Assembly: GCA_000613465.1 (NCBI GenBank)
Contig: BAJA01000021.1
Span: forward strand, 26,412-90,411
DNA length: 64,000 bases
Reading direction: 5' to 3'
Source: Bacteroides nordii WAL 11050 = JCM 12987
GTDB lineage: Bacteria > Bacteroidota > Bacteroidia > Bacteroidales > Bacteroidaceae
The stretch's first letter is position 1. Every line of letters begins with the position of its first letter. Shown here piece after piece: positions 40,252 to 52,148 of this stretch. The translations under genes were made by a program, and so were the position numbers. Under the pieces are notes generated by a model. The model had not been told where the DNA came from, made no database searches, and was given only the letters and a program-made list of their open reading frames with translations.

Positions 40252-42069
40252 CTAATTAACCAATTGTTCCGGGCATAGAACTGTTTCAAAAACCGCTTCC
40301 TCTCCAGCCGGAATAATAGTTTCAAATCCTATCAAAACAACATTAGGGTTTGGAGCGTCATAACTATTACCGGATTGTGCAGACCATTTTTTTATTTGAA
40401 CCTGATTCTGACTTTTAATTTTCACATTCATCCTTTTCCCATCTTGCTCCAGTATAAAGCCATCCTTCTGTATCCCTCTTATCTGAGTTCTTGTCAACAT
40501 TGTCCAACGTAAAAGAGCTTGCTTTGTAGTATCTGTTTTCACACTATCTTTCACCACTACATAAGCGCCGTTTACCATTGTAATTTCTCTTTGACAAAAG
40601 AGCAGTTCATCCTTAAAAATAGTAGTCAAGTCAATCGTTGCAGATTTCAAACCCTCACTATCAACAAACGATTTCCAGTACGCATACCCTTTTACATCAT
40701 GTAGTTTATTATTAATAGTAAGGGTATTATGAGCATAATTATTATAACGAAAAACCTTCCAACGCTCTGAATGTTGATCATTACTCCAGATTTGCATTTT
40801 TTTCGATTCCAAAGATTCATAGTCTTGCATTCCCAAATCCATAGCCCATCGTATCCCCATAGCATCCATCACAAAGGATCCAGCATCCATATGTGAATGA
40901 TTACTACTGGAAGTTCCTCCTTTAATGCCCACATACAAAGCATTTTTATCAGTCCAAGAAGTACGCATCAATGCAACTGGTGTAATGCCCCCTCCTATCC
41001 ACATCATCTTTTCAGGAGGAACAATTTTGTCTATTTCTATATTTCTACCCCATAAAAATATTAGCGGAAACAGTCTATTTGCCAAATAGCCAGAACATTT
41101 ATCTTTTTGCATGAAGCTTTTTTCTGTCCATAATAAAGAAAGATCCCCAGTTTTCTTTGCAAACCAAAACATAACAGGTGCTAACCCATGCTCATCACCA
41201 CAATCTGCATAATTAAAACTATACCCGGTTGGACCAACCATCTGCTCATAATAATAAGGGGTATTCATAAAACCTGACGACAAAGCTGGCAACAAATCCC
41301 AATCACCAACTTTCTCCAGGGTTCCCAATAAAAGAACATTAAAAGTTGTTCCATACCTCCAATATGAATACCCTTCAGGATATGCCCCGTCAGGTGCATA
41401 TTCAGCCATAGGGAGCTTTACAGATTCTACTGCCTGCCGAATAAGAGATCTACACATTTCCGGATTTTGTTCATAAACCGCCAAAGCAGCAATTGCTATA
41501 CCTGCATTACATACTTGATTCCAATTATGATTTGCTTTCAAATACCAATTATATCTCTCATCCTGTGCAGGTAAGAGCCCTTTCGTCATGATAGCTTCAC
41601 TAATGATTCTGCGTGAATCAGCCGATAACTTAGTATACAACCAATCAAAACCAATGGCAACTCCTAAGACCATTTCAGCCACATCCAGAAAATGAGATGG
41701 ATTCCAATCAGAAAAACGACAAACAGTAAGTAATTCTTCCTCTGCACGTTGAAAATATATTTCATCTCCAGTAATACGATACGCATAAGACAAAAATAAT
41801 ATTCTTCGAAGAGCTTCTCGAGAAGTAGCTAATAACCGCATACCCACCTTTTTCCTTTCCAACAATGGCCGATTAAGCAGATTATTACATTCTTTGAGGA
41901 AATTTCGATGTAAACCAGTCCAAAGAGTATCCATAGATAAAGCTTCTTTAATTTCTATTTCCTCTCCACCAGACATTAATATACGGGGATGTGAAGGTAA
42001 TACTTGTGCATACATATTTAATTCCCCCTGAAAAAGTAAAAAGAATATCAAAAGAAAAATAGTTCTCAT
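40252..42069 (-). CDS. Heparinase II/III-type polysaccharide lyase
   Basis: 605 residues with a signal peptide (IFLLIFFLLFQGELNMYAQ). The N-terminal half is an alpha/alpha toroid (AYRITGDEIYFQRAEEELLTVCRF, WYLKANHNWNQVCNAGIAIAALA). The C-terminal half is a beta-sandwich with the hallmark GTSSSNHSHMDAGSFVMDAMG and WAMDLGMQDY. This architecture is shared by PL12, PL15, PL17, PL21 and PL33-type lyases. The order NHNWNQV plus SHMDAGS supports a working active site. It should cut next to a uronic acid by beta-elimination, giving an unsaturated uronyl end that the GH88 domain encoded just upstream can remove. The exact PL family and substrate cannot be set from motifs alone. Confidence 0.85.
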   Translation of the reverse strand: MRTIFLLIFFLLFQGELNMYAQVLPSHPRILMSGGEEIEIKEALSMDTLWTGLHRNFLKECNNLLNRPLLERKKVGMRLLATSREALRRILFLSYAYRITGDEIYFQRAEEELLTVCRFSDWNPSHFLDVAEMVLGVAIGFDWLYTKLSADSRRIISEAIMTKGLLPAQDERYNWYLKANHNWNQVCNAGIAIAALAVYEQNPEMCRSLIRQAVESVKLPMAEYAPDGAYPEGYSYWRYGTTFNVLLLGTLEKVGDWDLLPALSSGFMNTPYYYEQMVGPTGYSFNYADCGDEHGLAPVMFWFAKKTGDLSLLWTEKSFMQKDKCSGYLANRLFPLIFLWGRNIEIDKIVPPEKMMWIGGGITPVALMRTSWTDKNALYVGIKGGTSSSNHSHMDAGSFVMDAMGIRWAMDLGMQDYESLESKKMQIWSNDQHSERWKVFRYNNYAHNTLTINNKLHDVKGYAYWKSFVDSEGLKSATIDLTTIFKDELLFCQREITMVNGAYVVVKDSVKTDTTKQALLRWTMLTRTQIRGIQKDGFILEQDGKRMNVKIKSQNQVQIKKWSAQSGNSYDAPNPNVVLIGFETIIPAGEEAVFETVLCPEQLVN

Positions 42070-42082
42070 ATGTTCTCTGTTT

Positions 42083-45000
42083 TTAATAATTTCGATACCG
42101 CAAAAGAGCCTCTATGAAATAATAATCACCATAACTCAAAGGAGCATCCAATTCTGAATTCTGAGGAATATTTCCTACTCCATGTTTTAATATAAAAAAA
42201 CCATTTGTTCCTACTTCAGCCATATACTCATCCGAAGCAAGCATACGAAGTTGCTGTTCCGCTACTGTGTAGTACCTTTCACAACGATGACCCTCCGAAT
42301 ATTTACTCAATTCCAACAAAGCGGAAGCGATAATAGCAGCAGACGAAGAATCTCTATAATCATCAGGTATACCAGGAGAATCAAAATCCCAATATGGAAT
42401 TTTATCTTTCGGCAGATGTGGGTGATTCAGTATAAAATCTGCGATATGCCATGCTAAATTCAAATAATCTTCATTTCCTGTCTCACGATACATCATCGTA
42501 TACCCATAAAGTGCCCATGCTTGTCCACGTGCCCAAGAACTATCGTCACCATATCCCTGATCAGTCCCTCGCTGCAACACTTTACCACTTTTCAAATCAT
42601 AAGCAACCACATGAAAGGAGCTATAATCCTCTCGAAAATGATGCAATTTCGTCGTATTCGCATGAGAAATGGCTATATTCTTAAAAGTATCGTCTCCCGT
42701 TCTCTTATAAGCCCACATTAACATCTCCAGATTCATCATATTATCTATAATTACAGGATAAGAATAATCACGCCATTTATTCCAGGAACGGATACACTTC
42801 ACAACCGGATTATACCTTGCAGATAAAGCGTGTGCACCGTTAATAAGAACTCCCTCTGATTCAGATGTCGGATTCAATCTAAATCCATTCCCATAACTAC
42901 AATACAGCATAAACCCCAAATCATGAGTACTCGTGTTGAACTGTTCCTTTTCAATACGTTTAGTATATAAATTAGCATAATCAAACAGTTCTTCACTACC
43001 CTTATTATTTTCATACAAATACCACAATACACCAGGGAAAAAGCCACTACACCACCAATCAGAAGAAGAGGTCACTAGTTCTCCATTAGAGTTCAAAGAG
43101 CGCGGTAATTTACCTTCTTTATCTTTCAGATGTCTGGCCATCAATAAAGCCTGTTTTTCGGCTTTAGCAAGTGCTCCATCTACCCAATGCCGATAACTGG
43201 TAGTAAGATATTTTTCTACTATCTTCATTTGCGGAGCATCTTTCCCACCTTTTGGTGTAAGGCTAAGAGGATATTTACCCCACCATGGACCTGCTGCCCA
43301 ATAGGTAGCATTCACACCTTCGCTCTGTAGATAATTTAAAAAGTTATCCATAGTGACCAACCAACGCTCATCGTCATCCGGAACACCATATTCACCAACA
43401 AACCCTTTTAACTGATTATTTTTAAGCCAATTAACAAATGGCCGAACCCTTTCTATCCCTCGTGTAGGAGATCCTTTCTCCGTATCATATGATCCATTAT
43501 AACTTCCCGAAGCATCCGCATCAAAATAAACATGCGCCTCATAAATCAAATTATTCACAGGATCCTTTAAATATTTCAATGTATCACTCTTCTCTACCCA
43601 TCTCTCCGCAGAACTCCAATCGTCCCCCCCAATAATTATTGGTCGTTCTTGATCACTTTTTCTTATTGCCTCAATACCTTTCTGTGCCATTTGAAACCAG
43701 GAAACCGAACTCCCTAAATCATGAGGCTCATTCATTAATCCGTAGCCATAGATATTGGAGAATGAACTCATTTCCATGCAAAACGCCGCCAAAAATCTGC
43801 AAAGTGATCTAAGGTTACCCCATTAGTACCAATAATACATTTCACTCCTTGGTGATAACGTCGTGCATAATTATGTAAATCAAGAATCACGCTTATACTT
43901 CTTTTCTCTGCCTCACCTACAAAATCTTTAATCCGTTTCAGCTCTACAGAATTAAGTTCACCATTCAACTCATGCTGTATCCTTTCCCACTTAAAAGGAA
44001 AACGAATCAGTTTCAATCCTTTATCTTTAAAATAATCCAATTCTTCTACTTTCGGATAAGTATAATGCTTATCATATTTACCTGGTAAATTTGCTTCATC
44101 AAATTCTGCACATGCCAAATTCACACCAAATGGTTGATACGAATTCTGATTATATACTGCAATTGGTTTTTCATAATCAGTTTTCATCCGATAGGGCATT
44201 TCGTATACCTGACTCCCATTTTTGTCTGTAAAATAAAGTTTTGACACAGACATACTATCAGCATTCCCGTCTGCCCAGAATGCATAAAAATCATTATGAG
44301 CATATAAAGGACGACGAACATACGAATGGTTTCGTGGGCTATTCTTAGTAACATTTGCTACTTTAGTCCAGTGTTGGCCTTCATCCCAACTTTTCCACAA
44401 AGCAATTTCTCCTCCGGTACCAAATTTTTGCGGTCCATCCTCTGTCGGTCCAATCACTGTCCAGACATCATTATCTACATAAATAGACCCCATATCATAA
44501 TTATGAGAAGAAGAGCATAACACATGTGAGTACCACTGTCCGTTTTTTCTGTGAAGTACAACCCATTCTCGGGGATCTCCTTTGGGGCCCGGTTGATAAT
44601 GTTTACTTATAACTGCCAGAATAATAGGATTACCATCTTTATCAAAATTCAAATCATTCAAGTACACTAATTTATTCTCTTTTTGATAATCATATACCAA
44701 AGCTGCACTTTGCGGAGAAGTCAATGGAGTAGTTAATGTCACACCATCACTGTTTGCCAGGTTTGTCCCATATCTTCTGTCTGAACCAAATAAACATTAG
44801 TCCGAGAATCTGCTCCTCCGTCAGGATGATAATTAAAAACAGTAACAACTTTGTTCTTCCATACATTACTAAGCTGATAATGTCCTCCCATACCAGCTAA
44901 TTTCTTATCCGGAGCCCAGTTTATTCCATCAGACTCGTCGACCAATAAAGTTCTCTACCAAACGTACGTTCAGCAGTATACTTCGTAAAAAGATGAATAA

Positions 45001-45532
45001 ATCCCTTACCTTCTATATACCAAGGCTGAGGATAAGTTATTACCGATTGATACTTTTTCTCAAAATGATCAATACAATATGGCATTGTACTTTTGTATAC
45101 TTGTCCCAGACGACTAACATTCCTCCCACTTACAAATACCCAAATAAATCCATCGCTATCTATAGTAAGAGAAGCATTATCATGAGGATCATCCACTCCC
45201 ATCTTATCACACACAACAACTGGGCGGGCCAATGTTCCACTTTTATGATCATAACAAGAAATCATAATCAGTAAATGCTTATCTTTTTCACTGGTGGTCC
45301 CTCCATAAACAAAAAAGGTTTTATCAACTTTTGAGGCATAGATAGCCACAGGAGTATGATTAGCTGTATAAGTAGCCAATCCACCAGAATATTTGTCTCC
45401 ATACTCCGACTTTTGGCCAATTGTATACCAAATCCCCTTATATCCATCGATCCGGAGATTCTGAGCTTTAGAATATAAAGTAATACCCAATAGAATAAAC
45501 AGAGAGAATAAACGAACACTTTTCAATGCCAT
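42083..45532 (-). pseudogene. BNR_4 propeller-GH5-GH88 fusion enzyme, frameshifted
   Basis: About 1150 residues if repaired, with a signal peptide (LFILLGITLYSKAQ). Residues about 25-450 form a BNR_4-type propeller (GYKGIWYTIGQ, DDPHDNASLTIDSDGFIWVF). Residues about 465-765 form a GH5 barrel with acid/base LMNEPHD and nucleophile VGEYGVP. Residues about 770-1150 form a GH88 unsaturated glucuronyl hydrolase (THDLGFMLYCSYGNGF, IIDNMMNL, RGQAWALYGYTMMY). Three single-base losses, near 44931, 44748 and 43777, split it; each repair gives conserved sequence (STS-DGINWAPD, QTVDGVTLTT, RRFAMEMSSFSNIYGYG). The GH5 part resembles that of the gene at 54192. One polypeptide could both cut the backbone and remove the uronyl cap left by a lyase. 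The propeller could itself be a lyase or a binding module. Confidence 0.85.
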
Positions 45533-45588
45533 ATTATTTATATTAAATTACAAACCTATTAAAAATGAGAATAGAAAAAGGGGTTACA

Positions 45589-45636
45589 TGAGACAACTAA
45601 GGTTCCATAGCAAGTATACTTCACCTTAGTGTCTCA
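45589..45636 (-). terminator. Intra-operon hairpin between binding and enzyme genes
   Basis: On the minus strand TGAGACACTAAGGT pairs with ACCTTAGTTGTCTCA (45636-45623 with 45603-45589) with one bulged base. A T5 tract follows about eight bases after the hairpin. It lies in the 127-base gap after the DUF4466-like gene. It may reduce read-through from the SusCD part into the enzyme genes. Confidence 0.55.
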
Positions 45637-45659
45637 CATATAAATTTTGAAAAAAACGA

Positions 45660-46649
45660 TTATTTCACTCGCAATCGTTTAACGCTAATTGTCATTGTTT
45701 TTTTTGCATTATCCACTTTATTGACATAAATAAAAGCACGATATATTCCATCAGCAGTTTCAACCCATGTTCCTGCATCTTTCTTTATGTTAACAATAAA
45801 ATTGGAAGCATTACTAAAATTCATCTGATAGAAATCCAAATCATCAATAAATGTTCCATATTGATCACGAGCAAGTTGTTGGTCAATAGCTCCAAAAGTT
45901 CTTTGTAATGATGTCATCCGATTCACTCCTTCCGGCAAAACAATCTCTGGTAAATAATCCGAGCCGACTCCTGGTGAAACTAATGCATGCAAAAAATCAA
46001 TCCCGGAAATCCTACGATATAGATATACCAAATCAATCTTGTCCGCTTTAGTTGGCATATTCTCATTGGTATACACTGCCATATCCGAGATAGAAAGATA
46101 ACTATCCGTAGGAATTATCATATCAAGTTTTATATCCATATTAGATATAAAATATGTCCCCATGTCGTATGAGACACTTCTACCATTACTGTCTGTCGCA
46201 TAAAAACTAAAAGAGATATTCTTACCACGAGCTTCTTCAGGAATCACATAATAGTAACGTAACGTTGCTGCACATGTATCTTTCGTAAATGTAACTTCCG
46301 TCATCATTCCTTCTGTTACTGACGGGCTACCGATCTCAACTCCTTTATCATCTCCTCCCTGATCCGTATAAAACGATCTGTGTTCCAGATAAGTACCGTC
46401 TGCTCCGGCAATAGAAGCCTTGACCTTTGCAGAAATCAGCTTTCCTTGAGAAGGAGGAAGTGCCATAGCATAAGCAAATTCTATTTTCGCCCCCACCAGA
46501 TTAGGTCCCAATGAACGCTTTATACAATCATTTTGTAAAGTTGTTCCAGCCGCAGGTACCTCGTATTCATTCTCACAAGATGTAAAAACGAAACATAAAC
46601 CAACGATAACCATTAAAAAATAATATTCAATAGACTTCATCGTATTCAT
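45660..46649 (-). CDS. DUF4466-like surface lipoprotein of the locus
   Basis: 329 residues from the ATG at 46649, immediately after the upstream stop. The frame is open further upstream but within the preceding gene. A lipoprotein signal (MVIVGLCFVFTSCENEYEVP) is followed by beta-rich sequence with GPNLVGAKIEFAYAMALPPSQGKL, as in DUF4466 proteins encoded after SusD in glycan loci. These are thought to be surface glycan-binding proteins. No catalytic motif. An alternative start is the methionine at 46640. Confidence 0.7.
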   Translation of the reverse strand: MNTMKSIEYYFLMVIVGLCFVFTSCENEYEVPAAGTTLQNDCIKRSLGPNLVGAKIEFAYAMALPPSQGKLISAKVKASIAGADGTYLEHRSFYTDQGGDDKGVEIGSPSVTEGMMTEVTFTKDTCAATLRYYYVIPEEARGKNISFSFYATDSNGRSVSYDMGTYFISNMDIKLDMIIPTDSYLSISDMAVYTNENMPTKADKIDLVYLYRRISGIDFLHALVSPGVGSDYLPEIVLPEGVNRMTSLQRTFGAIDQQLARDQYGTFIDDLDFYQMNFSNASNFIVNIKKDAGTWVETADGIYRAFIYVNKVDNAKKTMTISVKRLRVK

Positions 46650-46650
46650 T

Positions 46651-47043
46651 TTATTTCTGTTGTACACTAACATAAACTGTATATATTTTCCGAACTTTTC
46701 TATTACCCGAAATAACCGTATATTGCTTAGGATTTGCCAAATCCGAAAAGTCAACTTTCCCTTCTATCTTAGGTTCCAATTTAGCATCTGTTACCAAAGA
46801 AAACTGAGGATAAAGATTCTTCAGATCAGTACCATACAGTACTTCCACATGAATGGTTTGCTTCATCGTATCAATAACGGCTGCTCCATGTCTCACAGTC
46901 TGATAATCAACGCCCAAAAGTTCGAAACTACTTACATAACATTCTGAACGTTCGGTAATTAACAATCCATCTTCATCAATCGGAAAATTTGTACATCCGA
47001 TCCAGGTTAATACTATAAAAAAAATAGCTATATATTTTTTCAT
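46651..47043 (-). CDS. Small DUF5018-like lipoprotein
   Basis: 130 residues from the ATG at 47043, which gives a lipoprotein signal (FIVLTWIGCTNFPIDEDG). The longer frame begins inside the SusD gene and lacks a signal there. The rest is one beta domain (VLYGTDLKNLYPQFSLVTDA ... NPKQYTVISGNRKVRKIYTVYV) of the type seen in DUF5018-like Ig-like domains. It sits between the SusD and DUF4466-like genes and is probably an accessory surface protein of the SusCD complex. Confidence 0.65.
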   Translation of the reverse strand: MKKYIAIFFIVLTWIGCTNFPIDEDGLLITERSECYVSSFELLGVDYQTVRHGAAVIDTMKQTIHVEVLYGTDLKNLYPQFSLVTDAKLEPKIEGKVDFSDLANPKQYTVISGNRKVRKIYTVYVSVQQK

Positions 47044-47093
47044 TACTTTCAATATTAATTTGAATTCAACATTCTTTATAGGCCTTCTGGCTA

Positions 47094-48964
47094 TTATAGC
47101 CAAGGAGTATTTTGAGTTAAGTTCGGATTACGATCACGTTCTTTAGGTGGAATCTGAAAAATATAAGCTTGTTGATACAATCTCTCATTCAAATTCTTAT
47201 ACCAGCTATATACTTTATCACTGTGTGTATCACCCATCCAAACCTCTTCTGATCCCGGTTCCCCCCACACTCTTTCAATAGCTCTCCATCTACGCAAGTC
47301 AAAAGCGCGATGTCCTTCAGCTATCAGTTCTATAATACGTTCCTGCTCGATAGCGTCGAAGAAGGCTTTTTTGTCAGAAATCTTGTCAGAGGCCAAAGGA
47401 GGTAAATTCCCCCTATGCCGGATTCTGTTAACCAAAGCAATAGCATCCTGCTGTGGTCCGTACAATTCATTTGTCGCTTCCGCATACATCAGATAGACAT
47501 CAGCCAAACGAACTACCGGCCAGTTATAGTCACCTTCACCACGATCTGCACCTTCGTAGTTACGAACAAATTTACGGAAAACGTATCCAGAGTTTGTACC
47601 ATCGGTATTATACGATGTATACTGTTTCCCGTCAATTGTAACTTTTGCATTCCATGATTTATATATAAATGGTACCCAATCTGTTTTCTTTAAAGATGCT
47701 AATCCTTGGATCATTTCATAATCCCACAACATTGATGCTTTCATACGATAATCACGATTCAAATAACTTTCCGGATTCACTGCTGAATTTTTAGTAGTTC
47801 TTGCATTTGGCGCATTCGGGTTCATTGGAATCAACGGATCTGTGAAATCACCTGTTACAGTAGATTGATAACGATCTGCTAAACGAAATGTAGGTGTCAC
47901 CCAACACTGAGAATTCTGAATGTTACGCCCTGCGAAATCACGCATCAATGATTCCCCTTGTCCAGTTCCTGGTCCTCCATGAGTGAATGCAAAAATAATT
48001 TCACCATCAGTATTGACGTTACCTGTAGTAGGAAGAAACAAATAGAAGTAATTAGGTAGTACATTTGCATCACCCAGTTCTCCCCATTCACCAGGTTCAC
48101 CATTCCTAAACAAATTTAATCCATAGTCATTAATTACTGCATGGAAATCATCAGCAGCAGCCTTATACGCCTTTCTCGCCTCCTCTTCGCTTGGAGTAAA
48201 AGTATCAAGTTCCGGCCATCCGAAATGATTCCAACAAGCCCAATAAAGTTCGAGTTTACCTTTAAACGCTAAAGCTGCAGCTTAGATGCCCGCCCTATCT
48301 GCTCTGATTTTACTGGAAGTTTCTCAAAAGCATAATTAAAATCTTCAATAATATAATCTTTGATTTTCGCAATGGAAGTACGTACTATTTTATCCATCTC
48401 CGTTTGATTGTACACCACATGATCTATATACGGTACATCACCCCACATAGAAATCAATCGAAAATAAATCATTCCTCTTAACAACCTGGCTTCACCAATA
48501 ACGGTTTCAAGCTTCTTCTTCGATTCTTCTGTTTTGGCATTCGGAATCATTTTCAGTGTATTCTCTATCACATAATTGACCCGATGTATGCCACCATAAC
48601 AGAACTTATAATACGTATCGAACTTTGCTCCAAAACGGTAAGACGGATCAGGAAAATAACATCCTCCTTTATAAGCAGCCCCCTGTGTTATATTAGTAGT
48701 AGTATTACTCAAACTACCGCTACCATCTCTGACACGGACATATTCACCTTGCCCATCAAAATAATAATCTCTACTAAAAAGACCACGTACATCAGCATAC
48801 GCCCCCATTAAGCCATTCGTTGCATCCTCTTCTGTTTGCCAAAATTCCGTATTACCTAATTCAGTTGTAGGAATTTGGTCCAAAAGACTATTTACACACC
48901 CCATTAAAAGTATTGATGCTCCACCCAGTAATATACCCAATATATAATTTCTTCTATTTTTCAT
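47094..48964 (-). pseudogene. SusD-like glycan-binding lipoprotein, frameshifted
   Basis: About 623 residues if repaired. The lipoprotein signal ends at ILLMGCVNSLLDQ. SusD marks are TELGNTEFWQTEEDATNGLMGAYAD, GEARLLRGMIYFRLISMWGDVPYI and, near the end, EGHRAFDLRRWRAIERV. The first frame stops after IGRASKLQL. One missing base at about 48281-48283 restores SKAAALAFKGKLELYWACWN and leads into the frame ending at 47094. It pairs with the SusC gene 10 bases upstream and captures the target glycan at the surface. Confidence 0.88.
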
Positions 48965-48974
48965 GATATTAAAT

Positions 48975-51900
48975 TTAAATACCTACATTAATACCAAAAG
49001 TGAACGATTTCACCAGAGGATAACCATCATTTATATTACCTTCTTTTTCAGGATCTAATCCACGAAATTTAGTAATTGTAGCCAGATTATCTGCAGATAC
49101 ATACATTCTGATAGAACTAAGTCCGATTTTTTTTAACCGGTTTTGAGGAATAGTATATCCTAATTGCAGATTTTTCAGACGCAAATAAGCCAGATTATCC
49201 AACCAAAAGGTAGATTCTTTTCGATTATTTGCTCCCCCTAAACGAGTCCATTCCCCTCCTCTGTTCTCCAACGACCAAGGTTTAGTCCAATGATCCCAAG
49301 TAGTAGCTTGCCGCGCTTCTTGCAAATCGGGATTATTATTGGCAGTTAACCAAAATGTTTTACGGCCAGCAGCTCCCTGGAACATTATAGAAAGATCAAA
49401 TCCCTTCCACTCAAAATTACCACTTAATGCAAAGTTTGTAGTGGGACGATCACGTTGAATGCGTGGAAAAGCCTTCATATCATTATCATCAATCTTCCCA
49501 TCACCATTCAAGTCTTTATATAATAAATCTCCCGGTTGAGCACCTTGTGGAGTAGCATTATACACATCATTCCAACTTTGTGCAATACCAATAGCTTCAT
49601 AGGCATATACATAGTTATATGGCATGTTGATAAATACATAATCATTGCTGTTTTTCTGATTACGCCCTAAATACTCATTCCACTTTTCCAGTACTGTAGC
49701 ATTATAAGAAGCATTAGCATTCACAGTATAATTAAACTCATTAACCTTCCACGCCAGACAATGTTGGCCTCTACTCCTTTATTTCGCAGCTCACCAATAT
49801 TTTTACGAGGAGCAGAATACGCACCTGTCAGATGAACAGACATATCTGAAGGCCGAATCATACCACTAGTTAGCCGGTCATAGTAATCAAGTTCAACCGA
49901 TAAACGATTATTAAAAAACTTCATATCCAACCCGATATTGGTAACTGATGTTTCTTCCCAACTCAAATCACGATTTACCATTTTCTTATTGACATACCCT
50001 TTCAATATCTTGCCATCAATCATATAATTATTGGTAGTCAAAGTCTCCTGTTGTTCGTAGCGTCCCACACCACTATTATTTCCTAACACACCATAAGATA
50101 CACGCAACTTAGCATGATTTAGCCATCCTTTCACATATTTATTAATGAATGGCTCTTCTGAAAAAATCCATCCCACTGAAGCTGATGGGAAATATCCATA
50201 TTTAGAACCGTCAAGAAATTTAGATGAACCGTCACAACGCAAGTTGAATTCAAATAAATAGCGTTGATACGCCGCATAATTGATACGCCCGATATAAGAA
50301 ACCAATCCTTCAGCACTTGAATTCCCTCCCGTGTACTGTTTCTCTGTAAGAGCTGCATCAATTTCATGAAGAGATGAATGCAAACGATCATTGCGTCCTG
50401 ACATCTGATAACGAGTATGCCAATACTCTTCACTAAAAGCAAACATAGCATTCAGCGTATGATGTTTACAAAAGGTAATATCATAATTTAACCGTGCACT
50501 AAACTGAGTTTTATAGCTATTATTGGTATAATTATAAATCGGAGCATTATCTTCTACGAAATAGCGAGCACCAAAATCATTCGTTTGAAAGTTATAAGCA
50601 CGATTAGGAGTATCTGCCTGATACCTAAAATCATTACCATAATTCAAAGAATAGTCCAAACGTGCAGTCAATCCTTTTACCGGACTCCAATCCCAATAGA
50701 CATTACCATTCAATTCCTGTCTCTCTTTCTGTGTAAGCTGCGTATTATAAGCACTATAAGGATTAAAAATCTGAGGGTCTTCACCATAAGCCATCACTCC
50801 TCCGTAATATCCTGTAATAGGATCATAAGGTGTTACTCCCGCAATAGCATATCTCATTTCATTGGCATCGATAGTACCATCAAAATTACTGGTTAATGCA
50901 TACTGCAGATCCGACCAATTACCTGCAATTTTTACTCCTACATGCATATTCGAACGAATTTTAGCATCATAATTCACACGCAAATTATAACGAGTATAAT
51001 CATTATTAATAAGAAGACCTTTCTCGTCAATAACTCCGAGAGAAATATAAAAGTTAGAAACTTTATTTCCCCCTGACGCAGAAAGATTATATTTCTGAAC
51101 TTGTGAATTTCTTAAAATAACATCATACCAGTCAGTATTCGGATAACGAACTGGATCGATCATTCCTAATGCCATCCACTGATCGATAGTACCATCCTTG
51201 AACCTTATATTACCAGGTAAAGTAGAAACAGCAGCATCACGTTGCAACAAAGTCAGTGACCGTGGATAATCTGCCATAAACTCCCATGCATGGTAGGAGT
51301 ACCTATAGTATAAGAAGCCGAAGCATTTATTTTGGGGGCTGATTCATGCCCGGATTTAGTAGTAATCAAAATAACACCATTGGCCGCACGCGAACCATAA
51401 ATAGCAGAGGATGAAGCATCTTTCAGCACAGAAACACTTTCAATATCATCTATATTAATACGATCGATATCAACATCAGGCATACCGTCAACGACAACTA
51501 ACGGATCAGCATTATTCACCGTTCCCATTCCTCGAACAAGCATTTTAACATCATTACGACCAGCCATACCAGAATTCTGCGTTATTGATAATCCTGGCAC
51601 TTTCCCTTGCAAAGCCAATGATGTACTTGTTAATGAACGACTTGCCAATTGTTCATCCACTTTTACAGCTGACACAGCGCCTGTTAGATTTACCTTCTTT
51701 TGCGTACCATATCCTACAACAACTACTTCATCTATACCAATGGAGGCATCTTCCAATGTCACATTTATCAGATCTTTTCCTTTAATATGCACCTCCTGAG
51801 TATTCATGCCAATATAGCTTATAATCAATACTGCATTTGAAGCAACATTACTTAATGTATAATATCCATCTAAGTTAGTTGTAGTACCTGCCGTTGTGCC

Positions 51901-52132
51901 CTTTACTAATATTGAAGCACCAATAATCGGTTCACCGTTTACATCCCTTACATTACCTGTAATTGTCCCGCCTTTATCCTTCTCCTCACTTACATTTTTT
52001 TGCGCATACACATATGTATTATTCAATTGAATTAACCCACCCAATAATATCAACAATGTAATTTTACAATAAAAAAAATGTTTTACGAGAAGCACTATAA
52101 CAAACTTTCTGTATTAAACTACTTTCTCTCAT
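48975..52132 (-). pseudogene. SusC-like TonB-dependent transporter, frameshifted
   Basis: About 1052 residues if repaired. There is no STN domain; the mature protein starts with a carboxypeptidase-regulatory domain (GTITGNVRDVNGEPIIGASI), a TonB-box region (EVVVVGYGTQKKVNLTGAV), the plug (KDASSSAIYGSRAANGVILITT) and a barrel. Single-base losses near 51284 (restoring TMHGEFMADYPRSL) and 49747 (restoring WRGKVNEFNYTVNANAS) split it. The likely true start is the ATG at 52132. One extra base in the A8 run at about 52072-52079 separates it from the rest; removal gives MRESSLIQKVCYSASRKTFF and a complete signal peptide. It imports oligosaccharides, and the HTCS, not an anti-sigma factor, should control it. 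Confidence 0.88.
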
Positions 52133-52148
52133 AAACTTTAGTATTAGA

